Of a DNA stretch of 24,403 nucleotides, positions 15,991 to 23,777 are shown piece after piece; positions within the stretch are counted from its first letter, which is position 1, and each line of letters starts with the position of its first letter. The notes under the pieces are model-generated. The model did no database searches. It had not been told where the DNA came from and saw only the letters and a list, made by a program, of their open reading frames with translations. The translations under genes and the position numbers were made by a program. The stretch covers positions 1 through 24,403 of the forward strand of contig CAYWKM010000024.1 of the NCBI GenBank assembly GCA_964459165.1. Reading direction: 5' to 3'. The DNA is from RGIG4074 sp964459165. Lineage in GTDB: Bacteria; Bacillota; Clostridia; Christensenellales; Borkfalkiaceae.

Positions 15991-17096
15991 AACGGAAATA
16001 TTCTCTCGCTCTGCAAGCAATCGTGTTTATCATGACGGTTCTCTTGGTATTTTTCAGTATTTTCTGGTGCGGCGCCATAGGGGGATTTTCCTATCCCCAA
16101 TATATTATAACGGGAGCGGTCGGCTTCATCTTCTCTTGGTTTTTTGTTTCTTTCCTGCACGAATCGGGGCATATTTTAGCGGGGCTTTTGTTCGGGTTCC
16201 GAGTCGAGAGGCTCAAAATATTCCATTTAATGTTCTATTATAATAAGAATACGCCCGTCGTTTCAATCGATCCGAAGAGCGGCGTCGCCGGCGCGTGTGA
16301 AATGTATCCCGTAAAAGAAAAAAATATTGAAAGAAATTATTTCGCTCTTACAGCGGGCGGAATCGTTCTAACGGCTGTTATTTTTTTCATCGTTTTATTC
16401 ATAACGATTTATTTCGGATTGAATAACGTCAGACCGGAGGTTTATCCCGTTTTCAGCTTCTTTATTATGTGGCTGCCCGCTTCTTTCTTTTATACTTTTT
16501 TTAATGCGATTCCTTTTGAAAATGAGGACGGAAAGAGCGACGGGGGAGTTTTGCTCGGAATAAAAAAGAGACGTCCCTCCGAGCTGACCGCCGTCAACAT
16601 TCTGAAAATCCATTATAAGATGTATATCGGATTGAGACCTTCCGAAATAGAAAGATATCTATTTTTTTCTCCCTCTCAATTGCCGGAGACGGACGTGAAT
16701 TTTATTCTCTTAACGCAACTTCAATATATGTATTGTAAGGATATGGGAGAGACGAAGAAGGCGGCGGAATATCTTAATCGATTGGAAAGCATTTACGATG
16801 CGCTTCCCTCTTCCGTAAGACCCGAAATCGCGGCGGATTTACTTTACGAGTATAGTTTGAAGAGCGCTGAATTTGATAAAACCGACGGATACTTCAACGA
16901 TTGCGTCAAAATATTGAAGAGGAGAAATTCTTATTCCTGTCGCGTGCTTGCCGCTTACGAATTGTCTTTCGGAAGAAAGGAGGAGGCAAAAAAATGCGTG
17001 GAGGAAGCGGAGAAGCTTCTTTCGTATGAAAAAATAAAAGGCAAAGCGGCTTACGAAAAGGTTTTAATCGACAAATTGAAGAAATTTATAAAATAA
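15987..17096 (+). CDS. M50-like membrane metalloprotease with helical C-terminal domain
   Basis: A 369-residue protein. The first half has four or more membrane segments with the zinc-binding HESGH (58-62) in the second segment, and a later motif NAIPFENEDGKSDGG (173-187) that fits the NxxPxxxxDG second half of site-2 proteases. The second half (about 210-369) is soluble and helical, rich in Lys and Glu with TPR-like pairs. Known M50 members include SpoIVFB and RseP, which cut regulators inside membranes; this one differs by its long helical tail. Its substrate is unknown. It ends the operon with divIC and ppx, so a role in division or spore signalling is possible. It could be an inactive relative. 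Confidence 0.7.
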   Translation: MKRKYSLALQAIVFIMTVLLVFFSIFWCGAIGGFSYPQYIITGAVGFIFSWFFVSFLHESGHILAGLLFGFRVERLKIFHLMFYYNKNTPVVSIDPKSGVAGACEMYPVKEKNIERNYFALTAGGIVLTAVIFFIVLFITIYFGLNNVRPEVYPVFSFFIMWLPASFFYTFFNAIPFENEDGKSDGGVLLGIKKRRPSELTAVNILKIHYKMYIGLRPSEIERYLFFSPSQLPETDVNFILLTQLQYMYCKDMGETKKAAEYLNRLESIYDALPSSVRPEIAADLLYEYSLKSAEFDKTDGYFNDCVKILKRRNSYSCRVLAAYELSFGRKEEAKKCVEEAEKLLSYEKIKGKAAYEKVLIDKLKKFIK

Positions 17097-17105
17097 AAAA
17101 AAGAT

Positions 17106-17148
17106 AATTGTAAATATTGGTTTTAGGTATTGCAATTCTCTTTTTTTT
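17106..17148 (+). terminator. Terminator after the M50 gene
   Basis: AATTGTAAATA (17106-17116) pairs with TATTGCAATT (17129-17138) with one bulge, and a run of eight T follows after CTC. The 3' arm holds the -35 of the next promoter. Confidence 0.55.
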
Positions 17149-17158
17149 ATGTTAAAAT
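17130..17158 (+). promoter_or_regulatory. Promoter of the GH51 pair
   Basis: TTGCAA (17130-17135) and TAAAAT (17153-17158) are 17 bases apart. The -35 lies in the terminator's 3' arm and the terminator T run is the spacer. Transcription would start near 17165. Confidence 0.6.
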
Positions 17159-17178
17159 ATGGAATATGGAGGATTAAT

Positions 17179-19395
17179 ATGAAAAGAAAAACATTCATGT
17201 GTATTGCGCTTTCTGCGATGATGTGCGCCTCTTTTGCCGGGTTCGCTTCCTGCGGGGATGAGGAAAACCTTGTGGCAGACGCAACGCTTACCGTAGACGG
17301 CAACAACGACAAGTCCGTAGCGGTCAGCTCCGATTTATTCGGTATCTTTCTTGAAGATATCAACTATGCCGGCGATTCCCTTAATTCCGAAATGATTCAG
17401 AACAAGACGTTCGGCTACGCCGCCAACGGAGGAAAGAAGGGATGGAAAGACGTAGGGTCTACCGTCACCGGTACGGTCGTATCGGACGCTGACGACGGCG
17501 TATGCTCCACCAATAGAGAATATTTGAATCTCGTCAACTCCTCCGACAACGAAGCGGGAATTTCCAACGCGGGGTTTGCCGACGGTTTGGCGGTTACAAA
17601 GGGGGTCGTCTATGATTTTTCCGTATATGTACGAGCAACTTCTTATACGGGAAATCTTATCGTAAAGCTCACCGACGGAACGAAGGAATATGGTTCTGCA
17701 AAAATCGGGATTACCTCGTCCTCTGAATGGGTGAAATATACCGCTCAGATCACCGCTTCCGACTCTTGCTCCGAATCGTTGGCTTGTCAGGTTCTTTTGG
17801 ACAAGAGCGGATCTCTCGATATCGACGTCGTCTCTTTGGATCCCGAAAACAACATTAACGGATTCAGGGCGGATTTAGCGGAAGCTTTAAAAGGGTTAAG
17901 TCCCCACTTTGTTCGCTTCCCCGGCGGATGCGTCATCGAAGGAAAAACGCTCGATACGGCGTACGACTGGAAGGATTCCATCGGCGTAGATGAGGCGACG
18001 GGGAAAGCGACTACCGTTACGACGAGGGTTGTCAATGCCGACGGCTCGTCTTCGACCGAAACGACGACGGGCGCGGACGTCGCTCGTAAAACGGGCGGTA
18101 ACGTTTGGACGACCTATACGGATTACGGTATCGGCTTCTATGAATATTTCATGCTCTGCGATTATCTTGGCGCGACTGCCGTTCCTGTCGTCAATTGCGG
18201 CATTGCGTGCATGACGCAGGGCAACGGTTTGTCGTCGGGACAAACGGTGATCGGAAGCGAAGAATTTAATTATTACGTTCAGAGCGCGCTTGACCTTGTG
18301 GCTTTCGCGAAGGGCGATCCCAATTCTTCCGACGCAAACGAGGCTTATTGGGCTTCCGTTCGCGTAGCTATGGGACATGAAGCTCCTTTTGAAATGGATT
18401 ATTTGGGAATTGGCAACGAGCAGTGGACGGACGCTTACTATGAACATTACGAGGCGTTCCGCGACGCGTTTATCGAGGCCGCCAAAGATAACGAGCTTTA
18501 CGGTACGGTCGAGCTTATCGTAGGAAACGGTTGTCTTTTCTCCGATACGGAATACGGTTCTAATCCTCTGGCGAGGAGCAGAATGGTGTCAAAGAGAAAG
18601 GAAGGTTATATTGAAAACCTTTCCGACTATGCTATCGTCGACGAGCATTACTACATGAACTATACCGACTTCTTGGATCATACCAATCATTATGATACAT
18701 ATACCAAAGAAGGCAAAAATATGTATTACGTCTTTGCGGGCGAATATTCCGCAAATTCCACTACCGATCTCAAGGGAAATACCTATTCGGTTACGTTTAA
18801 TTCCTTGAAAACGGCAACTGCGGAGGCGGCTTATATGACGGGTCTTGAGAGAAACGGCGATATCGTTAAGCTTGCCGCGTACGCTCCCGTATTCGGACAT
18901 TTGAATTCTACTTATAATCAGTGGGCGGTCGATATGATCTATTACGATAATACGACGTACGTTCCCACCTGCAACTATTTCGTTCAGCAGCTGTTCGCTC
19001 AGAATCAGAGCTCTTATGTTTTGAACGCAAGTCTTGCTTATACGGAAGAAGCCTCCGCGCTCTCTACCTATACGATCGGCAAGGAAGGGAAAACGGTCGT
19101 TAAAACGGAGGATTCGCTTTACTACGTCGTCGGTACCGATGAAACGGGCGATATCATCATCAAGATCGTAAACGCAAATCCCAATGAAGATATCAATGTC
19201 GGCGTCGATTTGCAGAACGCTTCTTATGAAGGTACGACGGATATTACCGTATTACAGAACGAAGATTCCAACGCCGAGAATACCAAGTCCAATTTGGCTG
19301 TTTCTCCCGTCTCTTCTTCCAAAAAGACGAAAAAGAACTTTGTCTATACAGCTCAGAAAAATAGTGTGACGGTTCTTAGAATCCATACGAAATAA
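17179..19395 (+). CDS. Secreted GH51 alpha-L-arabinofuranosidase, copy 1
   Basis: A 738-residue exported enzyme likely to remove arabinofuranosyl side chains from plant arabinoxylan or arabinan. The N-terminal signal ends in FASC (C25), a near-lipobox, so it is probably surface-bound. The GH51 opening LFGIFLEDINY (53-63) is followed by an inserted beta module at about 85-220 (CBM4/9-like), then the barrel with VRFPGGCVIEG (245-255), acid/base E414 in IGNEQW, DEHYY (488-492) and nucleophile E522 in AGEYSA. A C-terminal beta domain covers about 600-738. The ATG at 17179 is chosen because GGAGGA lies seven bases upstream; an ATG at 17149 overlaps the terminator. Its paralogue follows at once. 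Confidence 0.92.
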   Translation: MKRKTFMCIALSAMMCASFAGFASCGDEENLVADATLTVDGNNDKSVAVSSDLFGIFLEDINYAGDSLNSEMIQNKTFGYAANGGKKGWKDVGSTVTGTVVSDADDGVCSTNREYLNLVNSSDNEAGISNAGFADGLAVTKGVVYDFSVYVRATSYTGNLIVKLTDGTKEYGSAKIGITSSSEWVKYTAQITASDSCSESLACQVLLDKSGSLDIDVVSLDPENNINGFRADLAEALKGLSPHFVRFPGGCVIEGKTLDTAYDWKDSIGVDEATGKATTVTTRVVNADGSSSTETTTGADVARKTGGNVWTTYTDYGIGFYEYFMLCDYLGATAVPVVNCGIACMTQGNGLSSGQTVIGSEEFNYYVQSALDLVAFAKGDPNSSDANEAYWASVRVAMGHEAPFEMDYLGIGNEQWTDAYYEHYEAFRDAFIEAAKDNELYGTVELIVGNGCLFSDTEYGSNPLARSRMVSKRKEGYIENLSDYAIVDEHYYMNYTDFLDHTNHYDTYTKEGKNMYYVFAGEYSANSTTDLKGNTYSVTFNSLKTATAEAAYMTGLERNGDIVKLAAYAPVFGHLNSTYNQWAVDMIYYDNTTYVPTCNYFVQQLFAQNQSSYVLNASLAYTEEASALSTYTIGKEGKTVVKTEDSLYYVVGTDETGDIIIKIVNANPNEDINVGVDLQNASYEGTTDITVLQNEDSNAENTKSNLAVSPVSSSKKTKKNFVYTAQKNSVTVLRIHTK

Positions 19396-19408
19396 TAACA
19401 ACACAGGA

Positions 19409-19436
19409 AGTTCTCCCGATCGCACTCGGGAGAACT
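19409..19436. other. Hairpin between the two GH51 genes, no T tract
   Basis: AGTTCTCCCGA (19409-19419) pairs perfectly with TCGGGAGAACT (19426-19436) around a 6-base loop. No T run follows, and no promoter was found for the second gene, so it is more likely an RNA-stabilising or processing structure than a terminator. Confidence 0.6.
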
Positions 19437-19455
19437 CCGCTTAAAGGGGATATTT

Positions 19456-21681
19456 ATGAATTTAAAAAGGATATTCAGCGTGCTTTGCGCAGGCGTGACG
19501 TTCGCTTCGGCCTTTGCTCTCGCCGGATGCAATACGACAAAAAAGAGCGAGCCGATTCAAGCTTCGCAGGCGGTCATTACCGGCGACAACGATGCGGCAA
19601 TCGTCATAAACGCAAAAACAAATTCAAGCTCCACAAAAATTTCGGACGAACTTTTCGGAATCTTTTTGGAGGATATTAATTATGGCGTCGACGGCGGTTT
19701 GTACGCGGAGCTTGTTCGAAACAGATCGTTTGAATACGGCGCTCTCGCAATCGGCGGCGCTCTTAACGGTTGGAGGATTGACGATAACTGTAACGTTGAA
19801 ATTATCGATGGAACCTCCGATTCCGGCGGTATTTGCAACAATAACGAAAATTACGCCCGTCTCTCTGTTTCGGAAGAACGGGCGGGAATATTGAATATTG
19901 GTTTTCTGTCGGAAGGTATGGCCGTTTTTGAAGGGGAAAAATATAATTTTTCCGCTTATATGAAAGCAAACGACGGTTATACGGGAAAGGTCTATGTCGC
20001 GATCGTAAATACGCAGACGGGAGAAATTTTTGGCGAAAAAGAATTTTCCGTTTCGACGGAAAAAGACTGGGTCAAATACGAAGGGGTTATCGATTGCAAC
20101 GTCACTGCCGACGAGAATGTAGGATTCTATTTCGCTATCGACAAGGGCAGTATTGACGTCGATATGATCTCGTTGATTCCTCAGAATAATATCCTCAATA
20201 TGCGGGCGGATCTCGTCAACGCCTTGAAAGAGCTCAATCCTAAATTTTTACGTTTTCCGGGAGGCTGCGTCGTCGAAGGCTCGAGCCTCGATACGATGTA
20301 TGATTGGAAGGATTCGATCGGAGTCGATCGCACCGACGGTAAAATTACGTCGGTAACAAATACAGTGGTAAACGTCGACAGCGGCGAAAAGACTGCGGTA
20401 ACCTCTGTCGGCGGGGTAGAAACGAGACCGATCGGAATTGACGTTTGGGATCCTGCGGGGAGCTACGGACCTGCCTATTCGCTGGAAAAGGGATTTTCCG
20501 TCGAGAATCCTTACTATATGTCGTATGGCATAGGCTTTTATGAATATCTGCTCCTTTGTGAGGAAATGGGGATCCTCGCTGTTCCCGACGTAAGCGTAGG
20601 CATGACGTGCTTTGCAAGAAGTATCACGTATGAGGTTGCCACCGGTGAAAAATTACAGCAATATGTGCAAGACGCAATCGACTTTGTCGCATTCTGCAAC
20701 GGAACGGTCGACAGCTCCGATTCCAATATCGCTTATTGGGCGCAGGTTAGAACGGATATGGGGCATCCGGATCCCTTTCACCTGAAATATCTTGAAATCG
20801 GAAACGAGCAATTCGGCGAAGATTTTGTAAAAAATTACTCCTATTTTCAAAAGGCTTTTTCCGATGCGAGGGCGTCTTATCCGGAAGTATACGGAAGCGT
20901 AGAGATTATTATACCCAACGGAACCGACGATACTCATACGTACGCCTATGATGAAATTGCCGAAAGCGGACTCGGCAGCGAATATGCGAATATAGCGGAC
21001 GAGCATTATTATATTGCGCCTACCGATTTTTATAATAATATCAATATGTATGACGATGCGAAATACGACGAATACCTTGAGCAGGGGATTTCTGTATTCC
21101 TCGGCGAATATGCGGCGAAAGAGAACACGCTCCGTTCGGCTATGGCGGAAGCCGCTTATATGACTTCGTTGGTAAGAAACGGCGACGTAATCAGAATGGC
21201 TTCGTATGCGCCTTTGTTTGCTCGGATCAATCTTGCGGAAACGCAGTGGAACGCTGCCGATATGATTTGGGTGACGAATAGCGATTACTATCTGTCTCCC
21301 GATTATTATATCCAACAGCTCTATATGCAGAATTGCGGAAGCGTCCTTCTTGCGTCGAGCATCGCGGTCGACGGCGGTTCCAGCAGCAAAAACATATTCC
21401 ATGTCGCTACATTGGATGAAAACGGGGATATCATCCTTATCATCGTAAATACGTTTAACGGGATGATGACGACCGGCATTACCATAGAGAACGCATTGGT
21501 CGAATCTACCGCAGAAGTGACGATATTCAATGAAAAAGGGATTCAGGATCTCAATACGAAAAACAGCTTAGAGGAGACAAAGCTTTATAATACCGTTTCC
21601 GAGCTGACCGGGATTGATACGTATTTCGAGTTTGATTCTCCGGCATACAGCGCAGCTGTTATTCGAATTCACACAAAATAA
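19456..21681 (+). CDS. Secreted GH51 alpha-L-arabinofuranosidase, copy 2
   Basis: A 741-residue paralogue of the upstream enzyme. The signal ends in a clean lipobox LAGC (C25), so this copy should be a lipoprotein. LFGIFLEDINYG (67-78), an inserted beta module (about 105-240), LRFPGGCVVEG (265-275), acid/base E451 in IGNEQF, DEHYY (515-519) and nucleophile E551 in LGEYAA are all present, so both copies look active. It differs by an extra loop at about 320-355 (WDPAGSYGPAY region) near the active-site side, which may alter substrate choice. ATG at 19456 follows AAAGGGGA. It probably shares the first copy's transcript, since only a T-less hairpin lies between them. Confidence 0.92.
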   Translation: MNLKRIFSVLCAGVTFASAFALAGCNTTKKSEPIQASQAVITGDNDAAIVINAKTNSSSTKISDELFGIFLEDINYGVDGGLYAELVRNRSFEYGALAIGGALNGWRIDDNCNVEIIDGTSDSGGICNNNENYARLSVSEERAGILNIGFLSEGMAVFEGEKYNFSAYMKANDGYTGKVYVAIVNTQTGEIFGEKEFSVSTEKDWVKYEGVIDCNVTADENVGFYFAIDKGSIDVDMISLIPQNNILNMRADLVNALKELNPKFLRFPGGCVVEGSSLDTMYDWKDSIGVDRTDGKITSVTNTVVNVDSGEKTAVTSVGGVETRPIGIDVWDPAGSYGPAYSLEKGFSVENPYYMSYGIGFYEYLLLCEEMGILAVPDVSVGMTCFARSITYEVATGEKLQQYVQDAIDFVAFCNGTVDSSDSNIAYWAQVRTDMGHPDPFHLKYLEIGNEQFGEDFVKNYSYFQKAFSDARASYPEVYGSVEIIIPNGTDDTHTYAYDEIAESGLGSEYANIADEHYYIAPTDFYNNINMYDDAKYDEYLEQGISVFLGEYAAKENTLRSAMAEAAYMTSLVRNGDVIRMASYAPLFARINLAETQWNAADMIWVTNSDYYLSPDYYIQQLYMQNCGSVLLASSIAVDGGSSSKNIFHVATLDENGDIILIIVNTFNGMMTTGITIENALVESTAEVTIFNEKGIQDLNTKNSLEETKLYNTVSELTGIDTYFEFDSPAYSAAVIRIHTK

Positions 21682-21701
21682 TGGAATGAAACATGATGAA
21701 G

Positions 21702-21735
21702 AAAGAAGATATTTCAGCAGAATATCTTCTTTTTT
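21702..21735 (+). terminator. Terminator of the GH51 operon
   Basis: AAAGAAGATATT (21702-21713) and AATATCTTCTTT (21721-21732) form a perfect 12-pair stem with a 7-base loop, running into a T tract. Confidence 0.85.
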
Positions 21736-21737
21736 AT

Positions 21738-21766
21738 TTGCAATTATCAAATAATTTATATATAAT
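21738..21766 (+). promoter_or_regulatory. Promoter of the lipid kinase gene
   Basis: TTGCAA (21738-21743) and a perfect TATAAT (21761-21766) are 17 bases apart. The -10 overlaps an ATG at 21765, so translation must begin downstream of it. Confidence 0.65.
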
Positions 21767-21776
21767 GAAGAAAACC

Positions 21777-22697
21777 ATGAATTGTTTGTTTATTTATAAT
21801 CCCAATAGCGGAAGAGGGAAAATAAAAAAGAGATTAAATTATATCCGTAAAACGCTCGAAAAAAAGTTTGACGTCGTCGATGTATACGCCACTCAATACA
21901 AAGGAGATATGGAAAGAAAAATCGGCGAAGTATGCCAATCGAAGCTTTACGACGCCGTTGTCTTTTCGGGCGGAGACGGTACGTTCAATAATGTTTTACA
22001 AGGTCTTTCGCATGCGGACAGTCTTCCCGTTCTCGGTTATATTCCCGGGGGAACGGTAAACGATATCGCTCATTCGCTGAAAATCCCTTTGAGCATTCGC
22101 GGCGCTTTAAGAGTTATCGTCGACGGCAGGACGGAAAAGCTCGACTGTATGAAGATTAACGACGAGGCGTATGCCATGTACGTCGTTGCCGCAGGCGTAT
22201 GTACGTGTACGCCCTATCTCACAAAGCAGACGGATAAAAAATTTTTCGGTAAACTTGCCTACGGGTTGATCGGCTTTAAAGATACGATGATTTTTAATCC
22301 TTTTCCCGTAAAAGTGACGAGGGAATCCGGAACGGAGGAAACGAACGCCTTTCTGATTTTGGTTTTAAACAGTCGATCTCTCGCTACGGTTAAAATGAAT
22401 CGTAACGATTCCATGTCGGACGGTTACGTCGAGGTCGCCCTCGTCGAGCGGAAACAGACTTCTACGGCGTTCAGCCGTTTTTTGGGAGTATGCGATATTT
22501 TTCACCTGTTTGTCAGAGGATTTAACGAAGAGCTCAAAGGCGTTAAATGTTTTCGTACGAAAAAGGTTGAATTTGATATACCGGAGAATCTTACTTGGAC
22601 GTTCGACGGTGAAAGGGGAGTAACCGGAAGGGTAACGATTGAAGTCGTGCCTCGTCGGGTAGAAATGTTTGTGCCGAGAAAGTTAAAGGAACTATAA
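21777..22697 (+). CDS. Diacylglycerol kinase-family lipid kinase (YegS-like)
   Basis: A cytosolic ATP-dependent lipid kinase of the diacylglycerol/sphingosine kinase fold, 306 residues, possibly recycling diacylglycerol from surface glycan synthesis. YNPNSGRG (7-14) is the family N-terminal motif, GGDGTF (65-70) the catalytic glycine-rich motif and PGGTVNDIA (90-98) the third. The C-terminal beta sandwich includes the VALVERK and TFDGE segments. I chose the ATG at 21777, not 21765 or 21693, because the earlier two lie in the promoter -10 and in the upstream terminator. With a transcription start at about 21773, the message would be almost leaderless, and no ribosome site is seen. The exact substrate is unknown. 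Confidence 0.88.
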   Translation: MNCLFIYNPNSGRGKIKKRLNYIRKTLEKKFDVVDVYATQYKGDMERKIGEVCQSKLYDAVVFSGGDGTFNNVLQGLSHADSLPVLGYIPGGTVNDIAHSLKIPLSIRGALRVIVDGRTEKLDCMKINDEAYAMYVVAAGVCTCTPYLTKQTDKKFFGKLAYGLIGFKDTMIFNPFPVKVTRESGTEETNAFLILVLNSRSLATVKMNRNDSMSDGYVEVALVERKQTSTAFSRFLGVCDIFHLFVRGFNEELKGVKCFRTKKVEFDIPENLTWTFDGERGVTGRVTIEVVPRRVEMFVPRKLKEL

Positions 22698-22759
22698 GGA
22701 GACGACTTTTTTAAAAATTCGAATAGAAACATTTTACAGAAAAAAATGCGTAAATTCTC

Positions 22760-22787
22760 TTGATTTTTTTGCAGAATTGTATATAAT
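22760..22787 (+). promoter_or_regulatory. Promoter of 6S RNA
   Basis: TTGATT (22760-22765) and perfect TATAAT (22782-22787) are 16 bases apart; the start is expected near 22795, just ahead of the RNA's closing stem. Confidence 0.7.
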
Positions 22788-22794
22788 ATAGATA

Positions 22795-22980
22795 TCGCTG
22801 ATCTGCGGTGTTCGGAGTTCGGAAAGCTCGTAATCCACAGTATATATTCGGGAGTTCAAGTCTGGCGCGGATGCAAGGTCTGTATTTATACGGAAAGTCT
22901 GGTAGCGCTTCAGCAGGACACCCACCTGCTTACGCGGGTTAAACATTTTCGAATTGCGGCACAGGCGGATTATTTTTTTT
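22795..22980 (+). ncRNA. ssrS: 6S RNA
   Basis: This RNA mimics an open promoter and sequesters the vegetative RNA polymerase holoenzyme in stationary phase. The 5' strand ATCTGCGGTGTTCG (22801-22814) pairs with GCGGCACAGGCGGAT (22956-22970) with one bulge, and a T run follows, which is the long closing stem plus terminator expected of 6S. The 5' GGTGTTCG and 3' GACACCCACCT (22917-22927) are the conserved elements seen across bacterial 6S RNAs. The length of about 180 bases fits. No reading frame is present and a strong promoter precedes it. Identification is by motif recall and hand folding. Confidence 0.85.
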
Positions 22981-23106
22981 GAAAAAACAGTATTCGATTT
23001 TGCTTTCAGACAATATCTTGAATCGTAAAAATATTGGGATAGCCGTTTCTTTCGTCTGTTTAAAAAGGAAAAACCGCAATGCTTTTGACGCTTTGGCGCG
23101 GTCCCA
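22981..23106. other. Stretch after 6S RNA without a clear gene
   Basis: One frame on the plus strand stays open from about 22982 to 23110 but has no start codon with a ribosome site and no recognisable motif. It abuts the decayed reading frame that follows and may be its upstream part. Confidence 0.35.
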
Positions 23107-23450
23107 ATGACATCTCGATTTTTCTATGGCGATATAGAACGATACGGGAATTTTACATACAAGAACGTGAGCTTTCCGGGGATACCTATATAAAACGACG
23201 AAGACAAAAGCGACGCGCACGACGTGGAGAGTGTGAAAGCGGATTTAAGGACGTACCTGTCGGGGGGGAAGACGACGGATCCGATGTTGTTACAGAAGCT
23301 ACGAAACGCTTGACGCGGCGATGAGCGTATTTGCAGACGCATACAATAAATACGGGGAAGCGAAAGCCAAACGGCAGATACCCGTGGTTCATAGACGGGG
23401 CAATGAAGACAAACGCTTGCATAAATACCGCGACGTTCCTTTCTCGCTAA
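23107..23450 (+). pseudogene. Decayed reading frame, family unknown
   Basis: Successive fragments that read like protein lie in different plus-strand frames. From the ATG at 23107 the frame gives 28 codons, then a TAA at 23191, and continues open in the same frame with NDEDKSDAHDVESVKADL and LLQKL until about 23299. There the sense moves by one base to YETLDAAMSVFADAYNKYGE. A third frame then gives GRYPWFIDGAMKTNACINT up to a TAA at 23448. This pattern fits a small gene broken by a stop and frameshifts; sequencing error is the alternative. I do not recognise the family. Confidence 0.35.
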
Positions 23451-23503
23451 TTGATTTTTTATAAAATCTTCTTAATCGGACGCTCCTTATCAATAAAAAA
23501 TAG

Positions 23504-23532
23504 TTGCAATTTTTTTCTGACGATGATATAAT
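23504..23532 (+). promoter_or_regulatory. Promoter of tRNA-Glu
   Basis: TTGCAA (23504-23509) and perfect TATAAT (23527-23532) are 17 bases apart; the start is expected near 23539, about seven bases before the mature tRNA. Confidence 0.75.
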
Positions 23533-23545
23533 ATAACATGTTAAT

Positions 23546-23620
23546 GGCTTTATGGTCAAGCGGTTAAGACGGCGCCCTCTCACGGCGCAATCCCGGGTTC
23601 GATTCCCGGTAAAGTCACCA
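23546..23620 (+). tRNA. tRNA-Glu (anticodon CTC)
   Basis: A full cloverleaf: acceptor GGCTTTA/TAAAGTC, D stem GTC/GAC, anticodon stem GCGCC/GGCGC around loop CTCTCAC, T stem CCGGG/CCCGG with loop TTCGATT, discriminator A and an encoded CCA at 23618-23620. The anticodon CTC reads GAG. The body is typical of glutamate tRNAs. Confidence 0.95.
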
Positions 23621-23629
23621 AGTCATTGT

Positions 23630-23678
23630 AATCCGAACCAAATACTCGTAACGAGTGAGTGGTTCGGATTTATTTTTT
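23630..23678 (+). terminator. Terminator of tRNA-Glu
   Basis: AATCCGAACCA (23630-23640) pairs with TGGTTCGGATT (23660-23670), enclosing an inner ACTCGT-A-ACGAGT hairpin; the 3' arm runs into TTATTTTTT. Confidence 0.8.
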
Positions 23679-23714
23679 GTCTATGAAAAGTATATGAATT
23701 TATATAAAATTTAC

Positions 23715-23743
23715 TTGACAATAAAACTTGGCAATATTATGAT
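23715..23743 (+). promoter_or_regulatory. Promoter of the DUF6442-XRE pair
   Basis: A consensus TTGACA (23715-23720) and TATGAT (23738-23743) are 17 bases apart; the predicted start is near 23750, at the beginning of the second direct repeat. Confidence 0.65.
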
Positions 23744-23767
23744 TATTACTACAATAAAACTTGGCAA
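23718..23767 (+). repeat. Two direct repeats ACAATAAAACTTGGCAA in the promoter
   Basis: Identical 17-base copies lie at 23718-23734 and 23751-23767, exactly 33 bases apart (about three helical turns). The first fills the space between -35 and -10, the second covers the transcription start and touches the ribosome site. This is a plausible operator for the downstream XRE regulator (inference). Confidence 0.65.
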
Positions 23768-23777
23768 AGGAGCAAAG

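Noticed and set aside
19409..19436. Reading the GH51 intergenic hairpin as a terminator
   Set aside because: There is no T tract and no new promoter before the second gene.
20653..21402. A 249-codon minus-strand frame inside the second GH51 gene
   Set aside because: The plus-strand frame has all GH51 catalytic motifs; the antisense frame shows low-complexity basic sequence only.
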